DNA from: Paludibacter sp.
Lineage (GTDB): Bacteria; Bacteroidota; Bacteroidia; Bacteroidales; Paludibacteraceae
Direction: 5' to 3'
DNA length: 12,753 nucleotides
Assembly (NCBI GenBank): GCA_028748945.1
Contig: JAQTOL010000043.1
Location: forward strand, 1 to 12,753
In this document: positions 6,621 through 12,753 of the stretch, piece after piece
Position numbering within the stretch: position 1 is the first letter of the stretch
How the letters are laid out: each line of letters begins with the position of its first letter
Translations under genes and position numbers: made by a program
The notes under the pieces: model-generated
The model's database searches: none
Seen by the model: the letters and a program-made list of their open reading frames with translations, nothing else
Told to the model about the DNA's origin: nothing

Positions 6621-7661
6621 TCAAAAATCGGTTTCCTGTTGCTTCCGCATCAGTTCTTTGGTGGAAAGCAAACCGCAGGCTGCAAAGATGTCTTCACCGC
6701 GTGATGCCCGGATAGTAACTGTCAGTCCCTTGGCTTTGAGACGATTCTGAAATTCAACAATACCTTCATTGGAGGTTCCTTCGAGTGGGGTATCGGGAAT
6801 AGGGTGGAAGCGGATCAGATTAATGCGGCATTTGATACCGTTGAGAAGCCTCACCAGTTCATTGGCATGGCGGGGAGTATCATTCACTCCCTTAAACATG
6901 ATATATTCGAAGGAGATCCGGCGTTGACGACCCAATTCCCAACGTTTGATTTCATGGATTACTTCGGTTATCGGATACACACTCTGAATGGGCATAATTT
7001 CCTGTCGTTCGAGGTCGAATGGCGAATGCAGGCTTACCGCCAGATGAGCCTGACATTTATCCAGAAAATGCATCATGGCCGGAATAATGCCTATGGTTGA
7101 AACGGTTATCCGTTTCGGACTCCAGCCATAACCTTTGTCGGATGTCATTATTTCAATACTGTCCAGCACGGCCTCCACATTATCCATGGGTTCACCCATA
7201 CCCATATAAACGATATTGGTAAGCTGTTCAAATTCAGGCAATGATTGTATTTGATTGATGATTTCTCCGGCGGATAAATTTCCCTGAAATCCCTGTTTGC
7301 CTGTCATACAAAACAAACAACCCATTTTGCAACCAATTTGCGTGGAAACACAAAGCGTGGCCCGGTCGGCATCGGGAATGTAGGCCGCTTCGATAAATTT
7401 TGCTGTTTGAGTCGGATAAAGGTATTTTTTTGTTCCATCTTTCGATGTCTGCACTTTCGAAAAAGGGGTTAGGTCAACGCAGTATTCATTTTCAAGCTTT
7501 TCACGCGCCTGTTTCGACAGATTAGTCATATCCGCGAAACTGACAACCCGTTTCTTATAGAGCCATTCGGCCAGTTGTGTACCGGTAAACGAAGGCAAAC
7601 CAAGCGTCACAGCTACTGTTTTAAGTTGATTGGGGGTCAGCCCGAAAAGGTTTTGTTTCAT
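6621..7661 (-). CDS. rlmN: Dual-specificity RNA methyltransferase RlmN
   Basis: RlmN is a radical-SAM enzyme that places a methyl group on C2 of A2503 in 23S rRNA and of A37 in some tRNAs. The cluster motif C-x3-C-x2-C is Cys111, 115 and 118. A conserved Cys104 (TLC) precedes it by seven residues, as in E. coli. GMGEPMDN follows, and the methyl-carrying cysteine is Cys329 in SRGEDIFAACG. All catalytic residues are present and 346 residues is normal. The frame is open for 17 more codons upstream, but those overlap the preceding reductase gene, and MKQNLFGLTP matches the usual N-terminus, so I start at 7661. That ATG lies one base after the reductase stop, suggesting translational coupling. It is the last gene of a tilS-to-rlmN operon. 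No clear terminator follows, only a weak TTAAAG/CTTTAA stem near 6552-6568. Confidence 0.96.
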   Translation of the reverse strand: MKQNLFGLTPNQLKTVAVTLGLPSFTGTQLAEWLYKKRVVSFADMTNLSKQAREKLENEYCVDLTPFSKVQTSKDGTKKYLYPTQTAKFIEAAYIPDADRATLCVSTQIGCKMGCLFCMTGKQGFQGNLSAGEIINQIQSLPEFEQLTNIVYMGMGEPMDNVEAVLDSIEIMTSDKGYGWSPKRITVSTIGIIPAMMHFLDKCQAHLAVSLHSPFDLERQEIMPIQSVYPITEVIHEIKRWELGRQRRISFEYIMFKGVNDTPRHANELVRLLNGIKCRINLIRFHPIPDTPLEGTSNEGIVEFQNRLKAKGLTVTIRASRGEDIFAACGLLSTKELMRKQQETDF

Positions 7662-7662
7662 T

Positions 7663-8322
7663 TCAAAAATAGGTTTCGGAAATAATATTCCTGAAGGGAA
7701 TTCCTCTGGCAATTAGTAAATCACGCACTTCAACCACCATCTCTGCACTTCCACACAGGTAATAAGGAACATCAGTATCCAGATAAGGTTGATTTTGAAG
7801 CCATTTGGTTAGTCTGCCCCGGAAGTATTTTGTATCTTCCTGTTGGGAATTACAGCGTATATATCGCTCCGGCATCAGTTTTTCGAGTAAATTGGAAAAA
7901 TAGAAATTTTCATCCAGTTTGCCTCCGTGTATCAGCATTTTGTTCAGTCCTAATCCTGAACGAACCATGGATACAAAGGGTGCTACGCCTGTTCCCGAAG
8001 CAATCCAATATCCTTTTTCTGCAACAGTAGTAAAAGTCCCGAATGGTTCCGAAACATAAACAGAATCACCCGGTTTTAAAACGGACAAAAAAGGAGTGAG
8101 CTTCCCGTTTTTCTTTTCATCAAAAAGAATCTCCATCAAGTCTTCTTTTTCTCCGCTGGCAATACTGTAGAGACGAGGTTGTCCATCCGGAACAAGGTCT
8201 ACAGCAATTACTTGTCCTGCTTTAAAATTAAAATCATGATTAAACCCCAGAACGAAAACCCCATGGGAAATGGTTCGAATGGAATGTACTTTTTTTTGGT
8301 AGAGTATGCGTTTTGTTGACAA
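7663..8322 (-). CDS. Ferredoxin/flavodoxin--NADP reductase
   Basis: This is a small FAD enzyme that shuttles electrons between NADP(H) and ferredoxin or flavodoxin. The FAD-binding motif RLYS is at 50-53, followed by a KPGDSVYVSEPFG stretch (83-95). The nucleotide-binding motif GTGVAPF is at 110-116, CGSAEMV at 190-196, and the chain ends in an aromatic residue (ETYF), as reductases of this kind do to cover the flavin. At 219 residues it is somewhat shorter than E. coli Fpr, its closest well-known analogue. No promoter is visible in the 80 bases upstream, so it is probably read from tilS. It is followed after one base by rlmN, whose iron-sulfur cluster needs such an electron source. It could also use ferredoxin reduced by NifJ. 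Confidence 0.9.
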   Translation of the reverse strand: MSTKRILYQKKVHSIRTISHGVFVLGFNHDFNFKAGQVIAVDLVPDGQPRLYSIASGEKEDLMEILFDEKKNGKLTPFLSVLKPGDSVYVSEPFGTFTTVAEKGYWIASGTGVAPFVSMVRSGLGLNKMLIHGGKLDENFYFSNLLEKLMPERYIRCNSQQEDTKYFRGRLTKWLQNQPYLDTDVPYYLCGSAEMVVEVRDLLIARGIPFRNIISETYF

Positions 8323-8402
8323 AATGATGAGTTATTTATTATGCAATGAATTGATTTGATTTCTAATTTCAGTTCACAGAACAAGCAATATTGAATTTTT
8401 GT

Positions 8403-8882
8403 TCATTTCGAATGAAGGAGTTTGTCAATTGCCTTAATAATTCTTTCCAGCTTCAGTGTGTCACTTTTGCCAGCATAAATCCAGTCAATCAGGGCGATTT
8501 GTTCACTTTCAGGCAGACTTTGAAAATTTTCAAAGGCAACAGGTTCATCTTGCAGACAAAGCCAAAAGTCGTCAGGAACTATTGTTGGCAAATCTTGAGA
8601 ATAAAGGGTTATATGGACCCGGTCACCTTCTTCTTTGCCAATTTTCTTCCGAATTTCAGCTTTCACGGGTAAGAAAAGCATCCCGTTACCCATTGGCATT
8701 AAGTGATAATTGTTTATATCGTAGGAATCTATTTTTCCACGAACTTTTACCCAACCGAACCAGGCATGTTTATCCTGTGGTATTTCAGGAATCGCAGCAT
8801 AGGTCCAACCGCCTTTTCCGGGAAATTTTTGTAGTAAATATTGTTGATCTACAAATGCTTGTTCATCTGCTTTTGATTCCAT
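8403..8882 (-). CDS. DUF1905 / YdeI-OmpD-associated family protein
   Basis: The 159-residue protein has two parts. Residues about 17-95 fit DUF1905: GKGGWTYAAIPEIP (22-35), FGWVKVRGKID (42-52), then a small barrel-like stretch with MGNGMLFLPVKAEIRKKIG. Residues about 103-157 fit the YdeI/OmpD-associated helical domain: FENFQSLPESEQIALIDWI, then a helix with LERIIKAIDKLL. The latter family has been linked to bacteriocin protection in some bacteria, but its biochemical role is not settled and I do not assign one. There is no signal peptide. It begins five bases after the tilS stop, so it belongs to that operon, although nothing obvious links it to RNA modification. Confidence 0.85.
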   Translation of the reverse strand: MESKADEQAFVDQQYLLQKFPGKGGWTYAAIPEIPQDKHAWFGWVKVRGKIDSYDINNYHLMPMGNGMLFLPVKAEIRKKIGKEEGDRVHITLYSQDLPTIVPDDFWLCLQDEPVAFENFQSLPESEQIALIDWIYAGKSDTLKLERIIKAIDKLLHSK

Positions 8883-8887
8883 GTGAA

Positions 8888-10216
8888 TTAAATTATTATC
8901 AATTCAATCACTTCGCGGGTAAGCTCCGTTACCCTGAAGCGGTTATCCAGTCGTTGCCCGACTATCCAAACAATGTCATCGCCCGAGAGTAGCAACCAGC
9001 TCTGTTCTTTTTCCAGTATGCTGAGCTTGTTATTAATAAAGAAATCACTGATTTTCTTTCGTTTATTCATTCCGAATGGAAAAAAAGTGTCGCCTTCCTG
9101 CCAACGGCGGAGTTTCAACGGAAAGCTAAGTTTGTCAATATCTATATGAATCCGGTTTTTTTCTTTCGAAACCAGAAAATCAGATTTTACCTGTAACTTA
9201 TTTAATTTCAATTGAAAAGGAACAGTAATTTCAGTATCTTTATCCGATATCCAATAGTCTGTTCTCGGTTTAAATTCGATTTTACTGACCACCAGATATT
9301 CTCTGTCCTTCAACAAACGATGTGTATCCGAATAAAAAAGTTTACCCGATTCGCCATCCAGTTGCTCGGTAATTTGCTGAATGGTAGCTATTCCAAATCC
9401 ATAACTATGCAGAAGTTCATACATCACGGTCGGCAAATGGACTTGTTTTTTCAACAAATTAATATTTAGTTTTACAAATTCAGCTTCTTTATGAACAATA
9501 TCCTGTCGGATTTTCTCAATGGCTTGTTCATAAATCGCCAGATTGCCCTGAAACCGAGGTAGCGAATCATACAATGTTTGCCTGACCGAAGGATTAATTT
9601 CTTCCAAAAGCGGTAAAACGATGTTCCTGAATTTGTTCCGTTGATAATCAATTTTGGCATTCGTGGAGTCTTCCACATGTTCCAGAAAATGCTCAATACA
9701 ATAAATTTCAATCTCTGAACGGGTGCACCAGAGCAGGGGACGAACTACTTTTTCGTTTCGGGGGGCTATTCCGGTTAAACCACGCAATCCCGTCCCGCGG
9801 ACTAAATTCATCAGCAACGTTTCAATGCTGTCATCGGCATGATGCGCTACCGCAATGGCTTGCGCATCGTGTTTGTCAAGTAATTCGTAAAACCAGGCAT
9901 AACGCAAATCACGCGCTGCCATTTCAATGGAAATATGGTGCGTTTCGGCGTATTTAGTTGTTTCAAAATCAATATGATAATACGGAACTTTAAGTTCATT
10001 GGATAAGTTGAGAACAAATGCTTCATCTCTGTCTGATTCGTCCATTCTCAGGTGAAAATTACAATGTGCTATCACACAGTCATATCCAAGAGATGACAAT
10101 ACATGCAAGAGTACAACAGAATCCGCTCCACCACTTACGCCTACAATAACCTTAGCATTGGGAGTAAGTAATTCATGCTTTTCAATGTAATTTTGAATTT
10201 TTTGTTGCATATTCAT
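8888..10216 (-). CDS. tilS: tRNA(Ile)-lysidine synthetase
   Basis: TilS joins lysine to C34 of the CAU anticodon of tRNA-Ile2, using ATP, so that it reads AUA instead of AUG; the enzyme is essential in most bacteria. The PP-loop SGGADS is at 28-33. HCNFHLR (51-57), RDLRYAW (102-108), AVAHHADDSIETLLMNLVRGTGLRGL (122-147) and DSTNAKIDYQRNKFRN (183-198) are family landmarks. The C-terminal TilS domain is recognisable at LKLRRWQEGDTFFPFGM and KKISDFF. The chosen start at 10216 gives 442 residues, the usual length. The frame stays open to an ATG at 10342, but that lies upstream of the predicted transcription start and its extra residues do not look like TilS. A second ATG at 10210 is possible. It is the first gene of the four-gene operon. 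Confidence 0.95.
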   Translation of the reverse strand: MNMQQKIQNYIEKHELLTPNAKVIVGVSGGADSVVLLHVLSSLGYDCVIAHCNFHLRMDESDRDEAFVLNLSNELKVPYYHIDFETTKYAETHHISIEMAARDLRYAWFYELLDKHDAQAIAVAHHADDSIETLLMNLVRGTGLRGLTGIAPRNEKVVRPLLWCTRSEIEIYCIEHFLEHVEDSTNAKIDYQRNKFRNIVLPLLEEINPSVRQTLYDSLPRFQGNLAIYEQAIEKIRQDIVHKEAEFVKLNINLLKKQVHLPTVMYELLHSYGFGIATIQQITEQLDGESGKLFYSDTHRLLKDREYLVVSKIEFKPRTDYWISDKDTEITVPFQLKLNKLQVKSDFLVSKEKNRIHIDIDKLSFPLKLRRWQEGDTFFPFGMNKRKKISDFFINNKLSILEKEQSWLLLSGDDIVWIVGQRLDNRFRVTELTREVIELIII

Positions 10217-10229
10217 GTCGGTTTTGGCG

Positions 10230-10237
10230 TATCTTTG
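10230..10237 (+). promoter_or_regulatory. -7 box, probable promoter of the nitroreductase-folC pair
   Basis: TATCTTTG followed by CA is a perfect TAnnTTTG box on the plus strand. A TTG at 10205-10207 lies 22 bases upstream, slightly more than the preferred 19-21. Transcription would begin near 10243 and give a leader of about 150 bases. No better box lies closer to the start at 10393. Confidence 0.5.
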
Positions 10238-10310
10238 CACTTTCAAAGGACTCCTGATCTCACGAAGAGTCCGAATCGCTTCATGCAGGGAAATCATTGA
10301 AACTGTTTTG

Positions 10311-10318
10311 CAAAGATA
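10311..10318 (-). promoter_or_regulatory. -7 box, probable promoter of the tilS operon
   Basis: On the minus strand TATCTTTG (10318-10311) followed by CAAAAC is a perfect TAnnTTTG box. A TTG lies 25 bases upstream, so the -33 element is poor. The start would be near 10305, with a leader of about 90 bases before the ATG at 10216. This position argues against the ATG at 10342. Confidence 0.55.
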
Positions 10319-10392
10319 TAATATTTTCAGAGAAAAAGTCATTCAAATCGTCCTTATTCCTTTTTGAAATCAGGGACCATCCAACCCAAAAT

Positions 10393-10935
10393 ATGAAATC
10401 ATTTTTAGAACTCGTTCAGACGCGCCAAAGTGACAGATCCTATATAGATAAACCGGTTGAACAAGAGAAGATTGATCGTATTCTCGAAGCCGCCCGGTTG
10501 GCTCCATCGGCCTGTAATGCGCAGCCCTGGAAAATTATTCTGGTCACTGATCCTGAAAAAAGGATGCAGGTTGCAAATGCTACGGCCAGCAAACTACTAT
10601 CAATGAATCATTTTACGATACAGGCACCGGTTCAACTGGTATTAATAGAAGAAAGTGCCAATTTTACTTCAAGCGTAGGCGGCTGGGCTACCAATAAGCA
10701 TTATCCGCATCTCGATCTGGGAATTGTTGCATCACATATTTGTCTGGCTGCTGCCGATGAAGGATTGGGTTCGTGCATGATTGGTTGGTGCGATGAAAAA
10801 AAAGTCCGTAAAGCACTCGATATTCCTAAAAATAAAAGGGTTATGCTCGTCATCTTAATCGGCTATACGGCGCAAAAGCAAAGAGAGAAAAAAAGAAAAT
10901 CGCTGGATGAGATTGTTTCATATGAAAAGTATTGA
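10393..10935 (+). CDS. Nitroreductase-family protein
   Basis: This is a 180-residue flavin (FMN) oxidoreductase of the nitroreductase fold. Members use NAD(P)H to reduce nitro compounds, quinones or other substrates; the real substrate here cannot be read from sequence. The N-terminal FMN phosphate motif appears as TRQSDRSY (10-17), followed by LEAARLAPSACNAQPWKIIL (31-50), the strongest family signature. A second FMN region is DLGIVASHICLAAADEGLGSCMIGW (108-132). The start at 10393 (MKSFLELVQTRQSDRSY) is the family norm; the 32 extra codons upstream to 10297 do not resemble it. folC follows after 38 bases on the same strand, so the two are likely co-transcribed, though a joint function is not evident. 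Confidence 0.92.
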   Translation: MKSFLELVQTRQSDRSYIDKPVEQEKIDRILEAARLAPSACNAQPWKIILVTDPEKRMQVANATASKLLSMNHFTIQAPVQLVLIEESANFTSSVGGWATNKHYPHLDLGIVASHICLAAADEGLGSCMIGWCDEKKVRKALDIPKNKRVMLVILIGYTAQKQREKKRKSLDEIVSYEKY

Positions 10936-10973
10936 TAATAAACCAACAAAGCTCTTGTAATTATTTTAAACCC

Positions 10974-12269
10974 ATGGATTCATATACTAAAACCATCGAA
11001 TATCTTTACAACCGACTCCCTGTATTCCATCACGTTGGCGGTGCTGCGTATAAACCGGGACTTGACAATTCCATTCGATTAATGAATGGATTGAACAATC
11101 CCCAGAATGACTATCGCACCATCCATATTGCCGGGACTAACGGTAAAGGTTCAGTTTCCCATTTTTTATCAGCCATTTTGCAAAAGTCAGGTTATCGGGT
11201 AGGTTTGTATACCTCACCGCATTTGATCGATTTCGCGGAACGTATCAGGGTTAACGGCCAAATGATTGAACAACAGTATGTCGTTGACTTTGTTGCACAA
11301 CATAAGGATTTATTCAGCGAAATAGAACCATCATTTTTTGAAGCAACCATGGCAATGGCTTTTCAGTATTTTGCTGATTGTCATGTTGATGTAGCGATAA
11401 TTGAAGTCGGGCTGGGAGGGAGGCTCGATAGTACAAATATCATTTATCCGGATTTGTCGGTAATAACCAATATCAGCTTCGATCATATTGAATTTCTGGG
11501 AGATACGCTCGAAAAAATTGCCTTTGAGAAAGCAGGTATTATCAAATCCAATACGCCTGTTGTGATTGGAGAAATGCATCCTGAAACACGGCCTGTTTTT
11601 GAAAAGAAAGCTTTGCAGGAAAATGCAGCCATTTATTTTGCAGAAGAAAAATTTGCTGCTTTATTCAACAAATATCAGGATGGTAAAATGTATATACAAA
11701 CATCTGATAATAAATTATTTGTTGTTGGTTTAAACGGTAAATATCAATTAAAAAATATTGTTACCACCCTGACTGCCATCGAACAATTGAGAACGCTGAA
11801 TTACAATATTCCGGATGAAGCTTTAAAACAAGGTTTGGAACATGTGGTTGAATTAACCGGTCTGCAGGGTCGTTGGCAGGAATTGCAGCAAAATCCTATG
11901 GTTGTTTGCGATACGGGACATAACGTTGGTGGAATCCGGTATGTTACCGAACAACTCAAAGCTCAGGAATATAAAACATTGCGAATTATTATCGGTATGG
12001 TGAATGATAAAGATGTGTCGGCTGTATTGGCACTATTACCCGTAAAAGCCCAATATTATTTTACACAGGCTAAAATACCAAGGGCACTTCCTGCTGAAGA
12101 AATGATGCTGCAAGCCCAAAGTTATGGTTTAAATGGAATGGCATATAAAACTGTAGAACAGGCGATTACAACAGCAATAAATGATGCTGATTCAGATGAT
12201 TTTGTCTTTATCGGAGGAAGTAATTTTGTTGTAGGTGAAGCACTGGCATATTGGAAGATGAATAAATAG
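10974..12269 (+). CDS. folC: Folylpolyglutamate synthase / dihydrofolate synthase
   Basis: FolC adds glutamate to dihydropteroate and to folates with ATP, in the cytoplasm; a single gene usually covers both activities. The ATP loop HIAGTNGKGS is at 51-60, then TSPHL (80-84), FFEATMAMAF (121-130), EVGLGGRLDSTN (144-155), and ITNISFDHIEFLGDTLEKIAFEKAGIIK (164-191), which includes the lysine usually carbamylated. The C-terminal domain has VVCDTGHNVGG (310-320), where DTGHN replaces the more common DAAHN, and IIIGMVNDKD (338-347). Length is 431 residues, normal for the family. The frame can be extended to a TTG at 10932, which would overlap the nitroreductase stop, but MDSYTKTIEYLYNRLPVF is the usual N-terminus. 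Confidence 0.96.
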   Translation: MDSYTKTIEYLYNRLPVFHHVGGAAYKPGLDNSIRLMNGLNNPQNDYRTIHIAGTNGKGSVSHFLSAILQKSGYRVGLYTSPHLIDFAERIRVNGQMIEQQYVVDFVAQHKDLFSEIEPSFFEATMAMAFQYFADCHVDVAIIEVGLGGRLDSTNIIYPDLSVITNISFDHIEFLGDTLEKIAFEKAGIIKSNTPVVIGEMHPETRPVFEKKALQENAAIYFAEEKFAALFNKYQDGKMYIQTSDNKLFVVGLNGKYQLKNIVTTLTAIEQLRTLNYNIPDEALKQGLEHVVELTGLQGRWQELQQNPMVVCDTGHNVGGIRYVTEQLKAQEYKTLRIIIGMVNDKDVSAVLALLPVKAQYYFTQAKIPRALPAEEMMLQAQSYGLNGMAYKTVEQAITTAINDADSDDFVFIGGSNFVVGEALAYWKMNK

Positions 12270-12280
12270 TAAAAAAAATA

Positions 12281-12310
12281 TTGAAAAACAATTCGCATAT
12301 ACTAAATTTG
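12281..12310 (+). promoter_or_regulatory. Bacteroidota-type promoter of the right-edge membrane-protein gene
   Basis: TTG (12281-12283), 19 bases, then TAAATTTG (12303-12310) is a full consensus match. Transcription would begin near 12316, about 25 bases before the ATG at 12342. No hairpin terminator separates it from folC. Confidence 0.75.
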
Positions 12311-12341
12311 CAGCCCAAAATCAGAATTTAATCCGGCAGTT

Positions 12342-12753
12342 ATGAAAATAAAAATTCCGTCTATAAAGAAATTATCAAAAAAAGATATCGGGTATCTGAT
12401 TCAGTTTATTCTTAGCTGGTCTTTTATTAATCTGGCATTCAATATGTTTGGATTATGGATCAGTAAACTTCTGAATGAATCGGCGTACACTTATTTCGAG
12501 AACATCATGTATGAGTTTGTTAACCCCCTGCTAATTCAGTCGGCAATCTTTGGAATCTGCCTGTTGGGAGCATTTTTGTTTATGAAAAACAAGAAGCTAT
12601 CAAACTATGCTTTTGTTCTGTTCCAATTCGTGGTACTGCATGCCATCTTCATTTCACATCTTAAAATTCATCACGGCCTTCATTTTGTAACTACATTCAA
12701 AGATTTTGGATTACAATACATGAGTTACAGCGGTCAATATCTGGTAGATATTT
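12342..12753 (+). CDS. Membrane protein, N-terminal part (runs off the window)
   Basis: An ATG at 12342 opens a frame of 137 complete codons with no stop before the window ends, so only the start of the gene is present. The first residues, MKIKIPSIKKLSKKD, are basic, followed by hydrophobic stretches at about 17-40, 61-81 and 89-107, consistent with at least three membrane helices and a cytoplasmic N-terminus. The segment after the third stretch is histidine-rich (SHLKIHHGLHF, 105-115). I do not recognise the family. The consensus promoter just upstream supports this start. Confidence 0.8.
   Translation, partial: MKIKIPSIKKLSKKDIGYLIQFILSWSFINLAFNMFGLWISKLLNESAYTYFENIMYEFVNPLLIQSAIFGICLLGAFLFMKNKKLSNYAFVLFQFVVLHAIFISHLKIHHGLHFVTTFKDFGLQYMSYSGQYLVDI

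Noticed and set aside
7662..7712. Extended N-terminus of RlmN (17 extra codons)
   Set aside because: It overlaps the reductase coding sequence in another frame, and the family N-terminus begins at MKQNLFGLTP.
8379..8404. GAACAA/TTGTTC stem between the DUF1905 and reductase genes as a terminator
   Set aside because: A six-pair AT-rich stem with a 14-base loop and no T-run is too weak; read-through to the reductase gene is more likely.
8456..8992. Plus-strand open frame of 178 codons across the DUF1905 gene and the tilS end
   Set aside because: It lies opposite two well-supported minus-strand genes, has no promoter, and its translation shows no family motif; it is a frame shadow.
10217..10342. 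Extended N-terminus of TilS (42 extra codons)
   Set aside because: The predicted transcription start near 10305 lies downstream of the ATG at 10342, and the extra residues do not resemble TilS.
10297..10392. Extended N-terminus of the nitroreductase (32 extra codons)
   Set aside because: The usual family start is MKSFLELVQTRQSDR; the preceding residues look like translated leader.
10932..10973. TTG start for FolC overlapping the nitroreductase stop
   Set aside because: The 14 added residues are not family-like and an ATG at 10974 gives the normal N-terminus.

Overview
The window looks like a piece of chromosome from an anaerobic member of the Bacteroidota, probably Bacteroidales. Three things point that way. 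Promoters have the Bacteroidota shape (TTG, 19 bases, TAnnTTTG), and there are no strong Shine-Dalgarno sites. There is a 1179-residue pyruvate:ferredoxin oxidoreductase of the kind used by fermentative anaerobes. The 392-residue AAA ATPase ends in the PLWLFGFLY tail that I associate with a paralogous family expanded in this phylum. The assignment rests on these marks and on recall, not on a search.

Layout, left to right. Positions 1-189 hold only short inverted repeats and a terminator. An unrecognised 266-residue protein lies on the minus strand at 190-990. A 478-base spacer (991-1468) follows. It carries a GC-rich patch, a start-less 39-codon frame, a 14-base palindrome, a second copy of the same terminator, and an 84-base array of 7-base repeats that stops two bases short of the nifJ stop codon. 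nifJ occupies 1469-5008 (minus). A repeat-rich spacer (5009-5282) separates it from the AAA ATPase gene (5283-6461, minus), whose promoter is well defined and bracketed by a 9-base inverted repeat.

Next is a compact minus-strand operon read from 10216 down to 6621: tilS, a DUF1905/YdeI-type gene, a ferredoxin/flavodoxin-NADP reductase gene, and rlmN. Two members modify RNA: TilS makes lysidine in tRNA-Ile2, and RlmN methylates A2503 of 23S rRNA and A37 of some tRNAs. The reductase gene ends one base before the rlmN start, which fits a role in feeding electrons to the RlmN iron-sulfur cluster. It could also connect to the ferredoxin pool that NifJ reduces.

Diverging from tilS is a plus-strand pair: a nitroreductase-family gene (10393-10935) and folC (10974-12269). 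The predicted divergent promoters would give transcripts whose 5' ends overlap by about 60 bases. A last plus-strand gene for a membrane protein starts at 12342 behind a consensus promoter and runs off the window.

Most of the window is ordinary housekeeping and energy-metabolism DNA. I do not see a clear undescribed multi-gene system. The observations most worth checking are the 7-base repeat array that forms the nifJ 3' untranslated region, the repeated terminator, the Glu-to-Gln change in the Walker B motif of the ATPase, the inverted repeat around its promoter, and the reductase-rlmN pairing.
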